From: Aliidiomarina sanyensis
GTDB taxonomy: Bacteria > Pseudomonadota > Gammaproteobacteria > Enterobacterales > Alteromonadaceae
Assembly: GCF_003987175.1 (NCBI RefSeq)
Contig: NZ_PIPM01000001.1
Coordinates: 310,001-374,000, forward strand
Length of the DNA stretch: 64,000 bases
Reading direction: 5' to 3'
Positions 51,545-61,784 of this stretch are shown here, in pieces (position 1 is the stretch's first letter; each line of letters opens with the position of its first letter). The notes beneath the pieces are model-generated. The model saw only the letters and a list, made by a program, of their open reading frames with translations, did no database searches and was not told the DNA's origin. The position numbers and the translations under genes were made by a program.

Positions 51545-52152
51545 GCACGCTCCAGTGTTGCAATGATTTGCGCCTGTACATCGGCAAGGGGACGCCCTGC
51601 TTCGATAACATGCACCGTGTCATCCGCGGCAGCTAATTCGAGATAGCGCCTACGGGTACGTTCAAAAAAATCGAACGCTTCTTTTTCTATGCGGTCGAGC
51701 GTACCACGGGTTCGTGCTCTTTGCAGTCCGATGTCTGGATCGATATCGAGATAGAGTGTGAGATCAGGCCCAAATGTGCCAAGCGTCAAGCTTTTGAGCG
51801 TTTGTAATTTCTCGTCCCCAAGTTGCCGTCCCCCACCCTGATATGCTCTGGAGGAAAGGTCGTGGCGATCACCTATCACCCAAACCCCCGACGCAAGCGC
51901 CGGTCGGATAATGTTTGCCACAAGCTGCACCCGTGCCGCATACATGAGCAACAGTTCTGCTTCAGCAGTAATGGTCTCCTGCCAGTCTTGCTTGACCAGA
52001 TCGCGGAGCGCTTCAGCAAATGGGGTACCTCCCGGCTCTCGGACCTGAGTGTACGCAATTCCGCGTTTTTCCAGCCATTGAGCAACCGTCGCCACTGCGG
52101 TACTTTTCCCTGCCCCTTCAAGGCCTTCAATCACAATAAATCGACCGCTCAT
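51532..52152 (-). CDS. tmk: Thymidylate kinase
   Basis: Phosphorylates dTMP to dTDP. The 206 residues start '[15 protein letters not shown]' (P-loop), with '[15 protein letters not shown]' and '[15 protein letters not shown]' following. It overlaps mltG by four bases and holB by 13, in the standard mltG-tmk-holB order. Confidence 0.97.
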   Translation of the reverse strand: MSGRFIVIEGLEGAGKSTAVATVAQWLEKRGIAYTQVREPGGTPFAEALRDLVKQDWQETITAEAELLLMYAARVQLVANIIRPALASGVWVIGDRHDLSSRAYQGGGRQLGDEKLQTLKSLTLGTFGPDLTLYLDIDPDIGLQRARTRGTLDRIEKEAFDFFERTRRRYLELAAADDTVHVIEAGRPLADVQAQIIATLERAWPA

Positions 52153-53204
52153 CGGTTCCTCTGATAAGTTTGCACCGCTCGGTTATGCTCGGCGAGCGTG
52201 CGAGAAAAAACATGGGTGCCGTCATTTCGACTAACAAAATAAAAATAATCGGATGCGTCAGGTTGCAATGTTGCGCGAATTGCAGCGCGACCTGGCATGG
52301 CAATCGGTGTTGGCGGAAGCCCATGAATACGATAGGTATTCCATGGTGTGTGCTCCTGAATATCTGAACGGTAAATGACACCCCGATAGCGGTCCCCTAA
52401 CCCATAAATAATGGTCGGATCCGATTGCAGGCGCATCCCTGTATGCAATCGGTTCACAAACACGCTGGCGACGAGGCCTCGTTCGTGTGCTGCGCCTGTT
52501 TCACGTTCAACGATCGATGCGAGAATTAACGCTTCGTAAGGACTCTCGAGCGGCACACTGCGATCGCGCTCCTCCCATGCCTCCATTAATATGCTCTGCA
52601 TACGCTGATAAGCCTGTTGATAAATTCTTCGGTCTGTCGTCCATGCGAAAAAACGATAGGTATCTGGAAACAGGAGGCCCTCAGGGTGCGATAAGTCACT
52701 CCCAAGGATTTCCATCACCGCTTGAATGTCGGCATCAAACAGCTCACTGCGAATAAACGGATGCTCAGCGAGCTGGGCCTGCCAGTGTCGAAATTCACTA
52801 CCTTCCACAAAGGTAATTGAAAAAAGATGCTGTTGCCCTTGAGTAATACGTTGCCAAATTTGTGCCGGCGTATCACCGTGATGCACAGCGTACACGCCGG
52901 CTTGGATTGCAGCGCTGCCCATAAACAGTCGAAAGCCTATTTGGTTTAATTGCGCCGAATCAATCCACTCCAGTTCTTCCAAAGTCCGAGCAATTGCATT
53001 TCGGCTCATTCCCCGACGCACTTCAAATAAACGCACGAACTCAGGATCCATCGAATCAAGCGACTCGATATGAAACTGTTGATTCGCACTAAAATCAACG
53101 TGCGTTCCCTTATGGAACCACCAGTAAAGCGCACCATATGCAAGGCCAACGCTGACCAGACCGCCGATGAACAGACTCATCAGCCACGTAACGACTCGAA
53201 TCAT
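52149..53204 (-). CDS. mltG: Endolytic murein transglycosylase
   Basis: MltG cuts growing glycan strands in the periplasm near the inner membrane. The 351 residues have an N-terminal membrane anchor (about 6-28), a LysM-like region and the YceG domain with the catalytic Glu in '[11 protein letters not shown]', then '[21 protein letters not shown]' and '[14 protein letters not shown]'-like sequence. It overlaps pabC and tmk by four bases each. Confidence 0.95.
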   Translation of the reverse strand: MIRVVTWLMSLFIGGLVSVGLAYGALYWWFHKGTHVDFSANQQFHIESLDSMDPEFVRLFEVRRGMSRNAIARTLEELEWIDSAQLNQIGFRLFMGSAAIQAGVYAVHHGDTPAQIWQRITQGQQHLFSITFVEGSEFRHWQAQLAEHPFIRSELFDADIQAVMEILGSDLSHPEGLLFPDTYRFFAWTTDRRIYQQAYQRMQSILMEAWEERDRSVPLESPYEALILASIVERETGAAHERGLVASVFVNRLHTGMRLQSDPTIIYGLGDRYRGVIYRSDIQEHTPWNTYRIHGLPPTPIAMPGRAAIRATLQPDASDYFYFVSRNDGTHVFSRTLAEHNRAVQTYQRNR

Positions 53205-54049
53205 TCAGACGCTTCCCGCGTTAATAAGGTTTCCACACCGTCCGGATAAAGCTGGACGTTTGGGAGTTGATAATCGGCAATTTGAAAAATTGGAACAAGT
53301 TCCATCAGCGCGTTGCACATAAACATTTCGTCCGCGTCCAGAAGAACATCTGGCGCCACGCGAACTTCCTGAATTTCAGGGTTTCGCATCATCACTGCTT
53401 GACGCATGACCCCATCCACTCCAGCCCGACTGAGACAGGGGGTGTACCAGGTCTCCCCTTTGCGCCAGAATATGTTGGCTGCTGTCGCCTCGGTGACATG
53501 TCCTTCCATATCGAGAGCAATCAACTCGTGCACTTCTGGGCGTTGAAGTAGCTCTTGTTTGAGAATAACTTGTTCCAAACGATTGAGTGTTTTCAAGCCA
53601 GCCAGAACCGGCTGGATTCCAAGCCGAAAGGACGCAAAGTCTGCTTTAACACCGCGGTGCTGCCACTCCAAATAATGGACCGGAAAAGAACCTAAGCTCA
53701 GCACGATGGTCGGCGCCGCATCACGCTCTGGTGCGTAACCATGGCCGCCTATCCCGCGCGTCACGGTGATCCGTAAAACAGCAAAATCAGAATCGCTCAA
53801 CGCATCAATGACCGCCGATGCAAGAACCTTTTCAACGTGATCTGCTAAAACATCCGGCAACGAAATTCCGAGCGCTTGGCATGTCTCGTGGAGACGTTTT
53901 TGATGATATTCCCAAAGATCAGGATACCAGTAGCGGTCCGCTTTTCGTCGTAACCGCATGGTCGTAAAACATCCGTCTCCGTAGAGCAAGCCCCGATCCG
54001 AGGCAAATACCTCGGAGTAGTACTCGCCATTGACCCACGTCCATGCCAT
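53201..54049 (-). CDS. pabC: Aminodeoxychorismate lyase
   Basis: Makes 4-aminobenzoate for folate from aminodeoxychorismate, a fold type IV PLP enzyme. The 282 residues show 'SDRGLLYGDGCFTTMR', the PLP lysine Lys153 in 'AGLKTLNRLEQV' and 'TEATAANIFW'. It lies 37 bases after fabF and overlaps mltG by four bases, as in E. coli. Confidence 0.94.
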   Translation of the reverse strand: MAWTWVNGEYYSEVFASDRGLLYGDGCFTTMRLRRKADRYWYPDLWEYHQKRLHETCQALGISLPDVLADHVEKVLASAVIDALSDSDFAVLRITVTRGIGGHGYAPERDAAPTIVLSLGSFPVHYLEWQHRGVKADFASFRLGIQPVLAGLKTLNRLEQVILKQELLQRPEVHELIALDMEGHVTEATAANIFWRKGETWYTPCLSRAGVDGVMRQAVMMRNPEIQEVRVAPDVLLDADEMFMCNALMELVPIFQIADYQLPNVQLYPDGVETLLTREASE

Positions 54050-54086
54050 ATGTCACCTCGACATTGTCGCTTGTTTTGGTCCGTGT

Positions 54087-55325
54087 TTAAACCGCTTGAA
54101 ACAGCAAACTTCCGTTGGTGCCACCGAAACCAAATGAATTACATAAAGTAACAGAAACCTTTGCGTTGCGCGCCTCATTTGCCACATAGTCAAGATCGCA
54201 CTCGTCGTCCGGCGTCTCGAGGTTGATGGTTGGAGGAAGGACTTGGTCGCGAATTGCGAGCACCGAGAAGATCGCTTCAACCGCGCCTGCAGCACCCAAT
54301 AAGTGTCCGGTCATTGATTTTGTTGAGCTCACCGGTGTGCTTGCTGCGGCAGAGCCAAATACAGACTTAATGGCACGCGTCTCCGCGATATCACCAGCCG
54401 GTGTCGACGTGCCATGTGCGTTAATATAATCAACTTTTGCCGCAGGGAGACCGGCATCTGCAAGTGCGTTGGTCATCGATGCCGCAGCGCCGCGGCCATC
54501 CTCAGGCGGAGCAGTCATATGATAAGCATCAGCGCTCATCCCAAACCCTGTCAGTTCCGCGTAGATTTTCGCTCCGCGTGCCCGCGCATGTTCGTAGCTT
54601 TCGAGCACCATGACCCCAGCACCATCACCCAGCACGAAACCATCACGATTCTTATCCCAAGGACGACTGGCTTTCGTTGGTTCATCATTCCGAGTGGACA
54701 GTGCACGAGCAGCAGAAAAGCCCGCCATGCCGAGAGGAGTCGATGCTTTCTCAGCACCGCCAGCAATCATGACATCCGCGTCACCGTATGCAATGACGCG
54801 GGCGGCCTGACCAATATTATGCACGCCCGAGGTACACGCAGTTACGATCGCCATATTGGGTCCCGTGAAACCATACAGCATCGACACCTGACCTGAAATC
54901 ATATTAATGATCGAGCTTGGCACAAAGAAAGGCGACACCCGACGTGGGCCACCATCAAGCAATTTTTGATGATTCTCTTCAATCCCCAACAGCCCGCCGA
55001 TACCCGATGAAATCATCACCCCGATTCGATGCGCTTGCGTTTCGGTCACGCTCAGGCCCGCATCCGCAATTGCTTGTTGCGCGGCCACCACGCCGTACTG
55101 AATAAATGTATCCATTTTGCGGGCTTCTTTGGCGGGCATGTAATGCGTTGCATCGAACCCTTTTACGAGACATGCAAATTGCGTTGAAAATCCATCCGTT
55201 GGAAAATGCTCAATCGGACCTGCTCCTGATTGCCCCGCAATAATAGACGCCCATGTTGACTCGGTATCCAGACCGTTGGGCGTGACCATGCCTAATCCGG
55301 TAACTACCACTCGCCGCTTACTCAT
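54087..55325 (-). CDS. fabF: Beta-ketoacyl-ACP synthase II
   Basis: Chain-elongation condensing enzyme of fatty acid synthesis, active also on palmitoleoyl-ACP. The 412 residues start '[15 protein letters not shown]'. The catalytic cysteine is in '[12 protein letters not shown]', the two histidines are in '[13 protein letters not shown]' and '[10 protein letters not shown]'. A terminator separates it from acpP upstream, so it may be partly independent of the fab genes before it. Confidence 0.97.
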   Translation of the reverse strand: MSKRRVVVTGLGMVTPNGLDTESTWASIIAGQSGAGPIEHFPTDGFSTQFACLVKGFDATHYMPAKEARKMDTFIQYGVVAAQQAIADAGLSVTETQAHRIGVMISSGIGGLLGIEENHQKLLDGGPRRVSPFFVPSSIINMISGQVSMLYGFTGPNMAIVTACTSGVHNIGQAARVIAYGDADVMIAGGAEKASTPLGMAGFSAARALSTRNDEPTKASRPWDKNRDGFVLGDGAGVMVLESYEHARARGAKIYAELTGFGMSADAYHMTAPPEDGRGAAASMTNALADAGLPAAKVDYINAHGTSTPAGDIAETRAIKSVFGSAAASTPVSSTKSMTGHLLGAAGAVEAIFSVLAIRDQVLPPTINLETPDDECDLDYVANEARNAKVSVTLCNSFGFGGTNGSLLFQAV

Positions 55326-55426
55326 TTTTCTTTTCCTTTCTGCAATCTTCGTGGCGCATCAATAACTGTTGCACTATACCCTGTTAAAACTCGATTGTAG
55401 TACGCATTTAAAGCGAATTTAAGCCA

Positions 55427-55456
55427 TAAAAAAAGGCGGAATTTTCATTCCGCCTT
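55427..55456 (-). terminator. Terminator between acpP and fabF
   Basis: On the minus strand the stem AAGGCGGAAT/ATTCCGCCTT (55433-55456) with a four-base loop runs into seven T. It probably lets acpP be made in large excess over fabF. Confidence 0.9.
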
Positions 55457-55475
55457 CTTTGATATCAAGACAAAC

Positions 55476-55712
55476 TTACGAAGAATGCTTGTTGATGTAG
55501 TCGATTGCTGCTTGAACCGTACGGATCTTCTCCGCTTCTTCATCAGGAATTTCAGTCTCGAACTCTTCTTCCAGAGCCATAACCAACTCAACGGTATCCA
55601 AAGAGTCTGCACCTAGGTCATTTTCAAATGAAGCTTCTGGCTTCACTTCTTCTTCTTTCACACCCAGTTGCTCAATGATGATTTTCTTTACGCGTTCTTC
55701 GATAGTGCTCAT
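55476..55712 (-). CDS. acpP: Acyl carrier protein
   Basis: Carries acyl chains on a phosphopantetheine arm. The 78 acidic residues contain '[18 protein letters not shown]', with Ser37 as attachment site. Flanked by terminator-like hairpins on both sides in the gene order fabG-acpP-fabF, which fits the very high expression of this protein. AGGGTTAG just before the ATG gives a modest ribosome site. Confidence 0.98.
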   Translation of the reverse strand: MSTIEERVKKIIIEQLGVKEEEVKPEASFENDLGADSLDTVELVMALEEEFETEIPDEEAEKIRTVQAAIDYINKHSS

Positions 55713-55785
55713 GTCTAACCCTCAAATAAAGGTATCTTTAATAAATTTGCGTGTAGTGTAGTCAATCAGACCCCACGATTAAAGC

Positions 55786-55807
55786 AAAAATTTCCCCGAA
55801 AGGGGGA
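55786..55807 (-). terminator. Weak hairpin upstream of acpP
   Basis: On the minus strand CCCC and GGGG pair across TTTC (near 55794-55806), followed by an AT-rich stretch with five T. It lies between fabG and acpP and could reduce readthrough or serve as an RNA processing site. Confidence 0.4.
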
Positions 55808-55850
55808 GGTCTTACCTCGCAGGCCCTAAAATTGCTGACATTTTCGGCGA

Positions 55851-56603
55851 TTACGCCATATTCATGCCGCCATTCACATGAATTGTTTCCCCGGTCACAT
55901 AGGCAGCACCCGATGACGCAAGGAACAACACAGCTGCCGCAATCTCTTCTGGCTTCCCGAGCCGGGCAGCTGGAATCGTATCAAAAATACGCTCTCGCTG
56001 ATCATCGGTCAACGCCTTTGTCATATCCGTATCAATAAATCCGGGAGCCACCGCATTCACTGTAACCCCCCGTGAAGCGATTTCTTTCGCCAAAGATTTC
56101 GTGAAACCGATCAGTCCAGCTTTCGCGGCGCAGTAGTTCGCCTGCCCGGGATTACCCGTTGTGCCAACCACTGAACCAATATTGATGATACGTCCATGTC
56201 GATTCTTCATCATACCACGCATGACCGCCTTGCATATTTTAAAGACTGCGGTGAGATTGGTGTTAATCACTTGCTCCCACTCGTCGTCTTTCATGCGCAT
56301 CAGCAAGTTATCTCGTGTAATTCCCGCATTATTCACGAGAATATCAATCTTTCCAAACTCGTTTTGCACATCTGCGATGAGGGCGTCAATGGCGCCTTCA
56401 GCAGTCACATCGAGCGTCTTTCCAACGCCATGATCGCCGAGATAAGCGCTAATCGCTGCCGCGCCATTCTCACTTGTCGCGGTGCCGATCACTGTCGCCC
56501 CAGCCGCAACGAATGCTTCCGCAATTGCCTTACCAATTCCGCGGGTCGCTCCAGTAACCAAAGCGATCTGCCCGTCTAGATTACCGATTAATGATGAACT
56601 CAT
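55851..56603 (-). CDS. fabG: 3-oxoacyl-ACP reductase
   Basis: NADPH-dependent reductase of the elongation cycle, short-chain dehydrogenase fold. The 250 residues contain 'ALVTGATRGIGKAIAEAF', 'VNNAGITRDNLLMRMKDDEW', and the catalytic Tyr and Lys in 'NYCAAKAGLIGFTKSLAKE'. I start at the ATG with first base 56603, with AAGGA nine bases upstream. The in-frame codon at 56633 is rejected. Confidence 0.97.
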   Translation of the reverse strand: MSSSLIGNLDGQIALVTGATRGIGKAIAEAFVAAGATVIGTATSENGAAAISAYLGDHGVGKTLDVTAEGAIDALIADVQNEFGKIDILVNNAGITRDNLLMRMKDDEWEQVINTNLTAVFKICKAVMRGMMKNRHGRIINIGSVVGTTGNPGQANYCAAKAGLIGFTKSLAKEIASRGVTVNAVAPGFIDTDMTKALTDDQRERIFDTIPAARLGKPEEIAAAVLFLASSGAAYVTGETIHVNGGMNMA

Positions 56604-56669
56604 AAAAAATATCCTTAAATTGCACACTCCCAATCATTTCACATGATCCGGAAGCGCCATGATGAACAA

Positions 56670-57593
56670 TTAGCCAATAAGCGCCTTCACGGTGTCCGAG
56701 GTATTGACCGCCTGGCACGACACATCGCCGTGTATCCGTTTTGCCAAACCTGTGAGAACTTTTCCTGGCCCTATTTCAAAATGCTCGACAACACCCTGCT
56801 CTGCGATCCAGTTCACCGTTTCAGTCCAACGGACTGGTGAGTAGAGCTGCGCAACGAGTGCCTCACGAATTTCCTCACGTGTCGCCGCGATACCGACGTT
56901 GACGTTATGAATAACAGGAATCTGTGGTACCTGAACTTCGATATTATCCAGTGCGTTCGCTAATTTCTCAGCGGCCGGCGCCATCAGCGTACAGTGCGAC
57001 GGGACACTGACAGGAAGTGGTAAAACGCGTTTAGCGCCCGCTGCTTTACACAGCTCGCCCGCACGCTCAACGGCAGCTTTATCTCCAGCAATGACCACTT
57101 GCCCCGGTGAGTTGAAATTAACTGCAGCAACAATCTCGGTCTGCGCTGCTTCAGAACACGCCGAAACAACCGCACTATCCTCAAGCCCGATCACCGCCGC
57201 CATAGCTCCCTGACCGGCAGGAACCGCTTCCTGCATTGCTTTACCGCGAAGCTCCACCAACTGGATGGCGTCGCCAAAATCCAGTGCACCCGCACAGACT
57301 AATGCAGAGTATTCACCGAGGCTGTGCCCTGCTAGGTAGGTTGGCTTTACGTGATCCTGCAAGCAGCGAAAAATAGCTACACTTGCAGCCAATAGTGCAG
57401 GTTGAGTGACTTCAGTTTGGTTTAACCGCCCCGTACTGTCGTTCTGTACGACATCCCAGAGATCATAACCAAGCACCTTGGACGCCTCGTTAAAGGTTTC
57501 TCGAACCTGCGGGTAGTGTTCCGCGAGTTCCCCAAGCATCCCAACCGTTTGAGAACCTTGCCCAGGGAATACAAATGCACATGATTGAGTCAT
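56670..57593 (-). CDS. fabD: Malonyl-CoA-ACP transacylase
   Basis: Loads malonyl groups onto ACP. The 307 residues start 'FVFPGQGSQTVGML', with the catalytic Ser91 in 'LAGHSLGEYSAL', the arginine block 'LVELRGKAMQEAVPAGQGAMAA' and the histidine in 'PSHCTLM'. Gene order plsX-fabH-fabD-fabG-acpP-fabF is that of E. coli. Confidence 0.97.
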   Translation of the reverse strand: MTQSCAFVFPGQGSQTVGMLGELAEHYPQVRETFNEASKVLGYDLWDVVQNDSTGRLNQTEVTQPALLAASVAIFRCLQDHVKPTYLAGHSLGEYSALVCAGALDFGDAIQLVELRGKAMQEAVPAGQGAMAAVIGLEDSAVVSACSEAAQTEIVAAVNFNSPGQVVIAGDKAAVERAGELCKAAGAKRVLPLPVSVPSHCTLMAPAAEKLANALDNIEVQVPQIPVIHNVNVGIAATREEIREALVAQLYSPVRWTETVNWIAEQGVVEHFEIGPGKVLTGLAKRIHGDVSCQAVNTSDTVKALIG

Positions 57594-57638
57594 GTCCTAT
57601 CCTTATTTATCTTTTAATCAATCGACGTTATGCAGGGA

Positions 57639-58601
57639 CTAAGTATAACGAATCAGAGCCGAACCCCAGGCAAAACCACCGCCAAAAGCCTCAAGTAGCA
57701 GCGTCTGCCCTGGCCGAACCCGCCCATCGCGAATTGCGACATCGAGTGCAATAGGTACCGATGCTGCTGAGGTGTTGCCGGTATGCTCAAGGGTCATCAC
57801 GACTTGCTCCATTGGCATCCCCAACTTCCTCGCTGTTGCTTGAATAATTCGATAATTCGCTTGGTGCGGAATCAACCAGTCTAGGTCGTCAGCCCCTAAA
57901 TTGTTATGACGCAGCGTATGTTCTACCAATTCCGCCAATTTTTCTACCGCGACCTTGAACACTTCGCGCCCGCGCATGTAGAGCCAGGCTTCCTGTTGGA
58001 ACGCTTCATCGCTTCGCGAGGGATGGTCCGCACCCAATAAGGAAGCAAATTCCCCAGCACTATATATGTGTGTTGAGAGAATACCGGGAGTTTCAGATGC
58101 GGAAAAGATAGCCGCTCCCGCGCCATCACCGAACAAAACAACGGTATTTCGGTCATCGGGGTTGCACAAACGAGTGAGCGCGTCACTGCCAATCACAAGC
58201 ACGTGCTTGGCTGCGCCGGAAATAATGTATTTTTCCGCGACAGAGACGGCAAAAAGAAACCCCGAGCATGCTGCTGCAACGTCAAAGGCGGGGGTGTCGG
58301 TGATTCCGAGGGCATGTTGTACTTCGCATGCCGCACTGGGAAAAGCCCGGTCTGCTGACGTGGTTGCAACAACGATAAGATCTAAATCAGCCGCTGGGAT
58401 TTGTGCCGCTTCAAGTGCTTTTTTCGCCGCTTCTGTTGCCATACTAACGACAGACTCATCAGGGCCACACACGCGCCGTTCACGAATTCCCGTGCGCTCT
58501 CGGATCCACGCATCGCTGGTATCAACGCGCTTTTCAAGGTCGGCGTTGGTGAGAATCTGAGGGGGTAGGTAGTGGCCTGTACCGGCTAGTTTTGCAAACA
58601 T
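57639..58601 (-). CDS. fabH: Beta-ketoacyl-ACP synthase III
   Basis: Starts fatty acid synthesis by joining acetyl-CoA and malonyl-ACP. The 320 residues show catalytic Cys112 in '[12 protein letters not shown]', the histidine in 'IPHQANYRI' and the asparagine in '[14 protein letters not shown]'. N-terminal '[12 protein letters not shown]' is typical. Confidence 0.97.
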   Translation of the reverse strand: MFAKLAGTGHYLPPQILTNADLEKRVDTSDAWIRERTGIRERRVCGPDESVVSMATEAAKKALEAAQIPAADLDLIVVATTSADRAFPSAACEVQHALGITDTPAFDVAAACSGFLFAVSVAEKYIISGAAKHVLVIGSDALTRLCNPDDRNTVVLFGDGAGAAIFSASETPGILSTHIYSAGEFASLLGADHPSRSDEAFQQEAWLYMRGREVFKVAVEKLAELVEHTLRHNNLGADDLDWLIPHQANYRIIQATARKLGMPMEQVVMTLEHTGNTSAASVPIALDVAIRDGRVRPGQTLLLEAFGGGFAWGSALIRYT

Positions 58602-58636
58602 GCGACTCCTCGTTGATCTGAGCCGCCTTGCGACTC

Positions 58637-59677
58637 TTAGGTATGCTGTTCAGACAGCACTTGTTCTACTCGGTCATGAATTCGGGCCGGGAGGTCCGAC
58701 GCAGCCTCTGCGATCGCATGCTCAATTGCACTAAAAAAGGCGTTCGCAGAAGCATTCCCGTGACTTTTCACGACAACTCCGCGCAATCCTATCAAACTTG
58801 CACCATTGTACTGGTCGGGGTTGAGCCAAGACCACGCCTTTCGTTGCCGGCGATAGAGAAACCAGACGAGCGCACGACTCAACCAATGCGATTTCAAACT
58901 CCGTTTAAAATGGTCGTACACCATTCGAGCCATGCCTTCGCAACTCTTCAGGGCAATATTTCCAGTGAATCCATCACAAACCATCACGTCAGCATGTCCA
59001 GAGAACAGATCTGAGCCCTCAATGAAGCCCTGATAAGCGACATGGCTTGATTGTCCAAGTAATACGGCGGCCTGTTTGACCACATCGGGGCCCTTGATAT
59101 CTTCGGTGCCCATATTGAGTAAAGCCACCCGCGGGGTCGGGATGTCATGCAGTTCCTGAGCGAGTACCGAACCCATCACCCCGAATTGGAAAAGTGAATC
59201 CGAATCACACCCCGGATTTGCCCCAAGATCCAGTAAAAAACTTTGTCCACCTTGCTCATTCGGAATGGCCGCGACAAGCGCTGGACGCAGAACACCAGGT
59301 AACGCTTTTAAGCGAAGATAAGCAATCGCCATCAATGCGCCAGTATTTCCTGCACTGACCACACCATGCGCTTCACCGTCAGCGACAAGATCAATCGCGA
59401 CACGCATGGAGGAGTCTGTCTTATGTCGCAGACATTGACTGGGCTTGTCATCCATTTGCACGATTTGGGAGGTATGGCGGAAGTGAACGCGGGCGCGTTC
59501 CGGGGCTTTGAGATTCTTTCCTTCGCGCTTGAACAGCGCTTGGAGTCGCGGTTCGTCACCGGTCAGTATAAATTCTACGTCCGGAAACGACTGCAGCGCT
59601 CTAATGAGCGCTGCAACAACGATGGAGGGACCGCGGTCTCCACCCATCGCATCGATGGCAAGCGTTAATTTTGCCAT
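58637..59677 (-). CDS. plsX: Phosphate acyltransferase PlsX
   Basis: Makes acyl phosphate from acyl-ACP, feeding phospholipid synthesis through PlsY. The 346 residues contain '[11 protein letters not shown]', '[12 protein letters not shown]'-like '[18 protein letters not shown]', and '[15 protein letters not shown]'. It begins five bases after rpmF and runs to 35 bases before fabH, linking ribosome and lipid genes. Confidence 0.96.
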   Translation of the reverse strand: MAKLTLAIDAMGGDRGPSIVVAALIRALQSFPDVEFILTGDEPRLQALFKREGKNLKAPERARVHFRHTSQIVQMDDKPSQCLRHKTDSSMRVAIDLVADGEAHGVVSAGNTGALMAIAYLRLKALPGVLRPALVAAIPNEQGGQSFLLDLGANPGCDSDSLFQFGVMGSVLAQELHDIPTPRVALLNMGTEDIKGPDVVKQAAVLLGQSSHVAYQGFIEGSDLFSGHADVMVCDGFTGNIALKSCEGMARMVYDHFKRSLKSHWLSRALVWFLYRRQRKAWSWLNPDQYNGASLIGLRGVVVKSHGNASANAFFSAIEHAIAEAASDLPARIHDRVEQVLSEQHT

Positions 59678-59682
59678 ACGCC

Positions 59683-59853
59683 TTAGCCGGCGATGACTTT
59701 CTTACCTTTGTAGTAACCGTCAGCGGTTACATGGTGACGACGGTGAGTTTCACCACTGGTCTGATCGACAGACAGTGCAGCGCCACTCAGCGCATCGTGC
59801 GAACGACGCATACCGCGCTTTGAACGGGTTTTGCGATTTTGTTGTACAGCCAT
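59683..59853 (-). CDS. rpmF: 50S ribosomal protein L32
   Basis: A 56-residue basic protein reading [20 protein letters not shown] onward and ending KGKKVIAG. The start, the '[17 protein letters not shown]' end and the place between yceD and plsX identify L32. It lacks the zinc cysteines that some L32 forms carry, as in E. coli. Gap of 21 bases to yceD. Confidence 0.97.
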   Translation of the reverse strand: MAVQQNRKTRSKRGMRRSHDALSGAALSVDQTSGETHRRHHVTADGYYKGKKVIAG

Positions 59854-59874
59854 TTGACTCGTCTCCTGAATCGG

Positions 59875-60393
59875 TTATTTCTTAAGCTTCTGTAATACGG
59901 CGAACGGGTTCTTTTTCTCTGCTTCCGCAGGGAGCTCACCCCAGCTCATTGCATCACTTTTGATTTTACATTCCTGCTCTGTATGCTTTGCGACTAAGGG
60001 CAACGCGACCAGCAGCTCATCTTCAACTAGGGGATGGAGCAGCACCTCTCCCAGCTCGTTTAACTCTGCTGCTTCGTAATGCTCCGGCAACTCATCAGCG
60101 CTTTGGCGACGTGTTATCGGTGCATACTGAAACTCTGTCTCTAGTTCATAGCCCATGGGAGTCCCACAGCGCTGACAAACTAACTCGACGGTTGCTTTCG
60201 CTTGACCACGAAAATAGTGAATCTTTTGCTCATCTGTCCCGAACGTTAGCGTGACCTCTACGTCTGGACAGGGTGATGCCAGTACTTCATTAAAACGCGG
60301 CAGATTACTTGATGGAATCACTCCATCAAAAGAAAGGCGTTTTCCTGAATTACGTACTGGGTCGACCGAAAGCGGTATACGAACCTTTTGCAT
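59875..60393 (-). CDS. yceD: YceD (DUF177) 23S rRNA accumulation protein
   Basis: A 172-residue cytoplasmic protein of the DUF177 family, needed for normal 23S rRNA levels in E. coli and maize. It shows the start 'VDPVRNSGKRLSFDG', the pair Cys73-Gln-Arg-Cys76 in 'LVCQRCGTPM', and the C-terminal 'NPFAVLQKLKK'. It comes first in the cluster before rpmF and plsX, the conserved order. Confidence 0.95.
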   Translation of the reverse strand: MQKVRIPLSVDPVRNSGKRLSFDGVIPSSNLPRFNEVLASPCPDVEVTLTFGTDEQKIHYFRGQAKATVELVCQRCGTPMGYELETEFQYAPITRRQSADELPEHYEAAELNELGEVLLHPLVEDELLVALPLVAKHTEQECKIKSDAMSWGELPAEAEKKNPFAVLQKLKK

Positions 60394-60545
60394 AGCGCGC
60401 GAATGATAATAGTTGAAGGGTGGATAGTCAAAGAAATTTCGTGTCCAAACCTCTGTTTTCGCGAAATTCTCTCAATTTATGTCAGAATAACGACACCAAC
60501 TCATTCTAACATATCGAATACGCAGACACACCAAAGGAATTTATT

Positions 60546-61127
60546 ATGTCACTCCCCTTGTGCCTGGCTTCTAGCTCCCCTTACCGTCGTCAGCTTTTAG
60601 AACGGCTTGGCCTGCCGTTTACGAGCGCGCGCCCTGATATCGATGAAACCGCGCTCGAAGGAGAACTCCCGCAAGCACTGGTAGAGCGGCTCGCCATCCA
60701 AAAAGCTCGGCAAGTTGCCGAGGCCTATCCTGACCATCTCATCATCGGATCGGATCAAGTGGCGGTCAGCGAAGGAATCATTCTCGGGAAGCCGCATACC
60801 GTTGAACGTGCAATTGAACAGCTGGCATCTTTTTCTGGGAAGCGCGTCACGTTTTATACTGGACTTGCGGTTCTAAACGGGAAAACAGGTCATTGTTATT
60901 CGTGTGTCGAACCGTTTATCGTTCACTTTCGAACGCTATCGACTCGCCAAATTGAACGCTATGTGAAAGCAGAGATGCCCCTTGATTGTGCGGGAAGTTT
61001 TAAGAGTGAGGGGCTGGGTATCACCTTATTCGAACGCTTGGAGGGGAATGACCCGAACGCACTCGTCGGATTGCCCCTAATTCAGTTGGTGAACCTCTTG
61101 CAGCGACACGGAATTGAGCTTCCGTAA
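60546..61127 (+). CDS. yceF: 7-methyl-GTP pyrophosphatase, Maf family
   Basis: A 193-residue Maf-type nucleotide pyrophosphatase closest to YceF, which removes m7GTP from the pool. Marks: '[15 protein letters not shown]', '[13 protein letters not shown]', '[13 protein letters not shown]', 'GKPHTVERA' and '[31 protein letters not shown]'. AAAGGAA lies five bases before the ATG. Its last 51 bases overlap the end of the convergent HAD gene. Confidence 0.94.
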   Translation: MSLPLCLASSSPYRRQLLERLGLPFTSARPDIDETALEGELPQALVERLAIQKARQVAEAYPDHLIIGSDQVAVSEGIILGKPHTVERAIEQLASFSGKRVTFYTGLAVLNGKTGHCYSCVEPFIVHFRTLSTRQIERYVKAEMPLDCAGSFKSEGLGITLFERLEGNDPNALVGLPLIQLVNLLQRHGIELP

Positions 61128-61778
61128 CCAGTCCGGAAGCTCATTCAGGTTAGCAAGCGTCACAAGCGGACCTTCCTGCTCAAGACGCTCACGATCGTGA
61201 ACGCCCCACAAAATACCGGCGGACTGAACCCTCGCATGCCTTGCCATTTGCAGATCATATTGTGAATCCCCAATCATCAATGCCTGGGAGGCAGGTATTT
61301 GAGTTTCCTGCAAGATCGCTTGCAGCATTTCCGGATGAGGCTTGGACTGCGCCTCGTCCGCACAGCGTGATGACATAAAAAAATGACCGGTATTGGTCTC
61401 GCGCCAAGCCCTTTCGAGTCCTTGCCGGGCTTTCCCAGTGGCTACCGCTAACTGGTAACCATCGTCATGTAATTCATGCAGCACGCCCTCTACCCCCGGA
61501 AATAAAGGTGATGGTGTTGTGTCTCGGTGAACATAAAGCTCACGATACACTGCAATTAGGCGGGCTTGTTCTTGTGGGTCGGAACAGCCGAACAATCGCT
61601 CTAATGCAATCCACAAACTCAGACCAATAATATCGCGGACCGCCGATTCAGACGGGACAGGCAAACCGGTGCTTTGAGCCATCTTTTGCATACAGGAAAC
61701 GATACGAGGCACCGAATCCATCAAGGTGCCATCCCAATCAAAGACAAGTAAATTGAAGGAACGCTTTATCGTAGCCAT
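61077..61778 (-). CDS. HAD-IA family phosphatase
   Basis: A 233-residue haloacid-dehalogenase hydrolase, probably a small-molecule phosphatase. Motif I '[11 protein letters not shown]' has Asp14 and Asp16, motif II is in '[12 protein letters not shown]', and motif III/IV is '[20 protein letters not shown]'. It resembles phosphoglycolate phosphatase relatives next to rluC in other gammaproteobacteria, but the substrate is not set by sequence. Six bases separate it from rluC, and its end overlaps yceF by 51 bases. Confidence 0.9.
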   Translation of the reverse strand: MATIKRSFNLLVFDWDGTLMDSVPRIVSCMQKMAQSTGLPVPSESAVRDIIGLSLWIALERLFGCSDPQEQARLIAVYRELYVHRDTTPSPLFPGVEGVLHELHDDGYQLAVATGKARQGLERAWRETNTGHFFMSSRCADEAQSKPHPEMLQAILQETQIPASQALMIGDSQYDLQMARHARVQSAGILWGVHDRERLEQEGPLVTLANLNELPDWLRKLNSVSLQEVHQLN

Positions 61779-61784
61779 GCTTAT

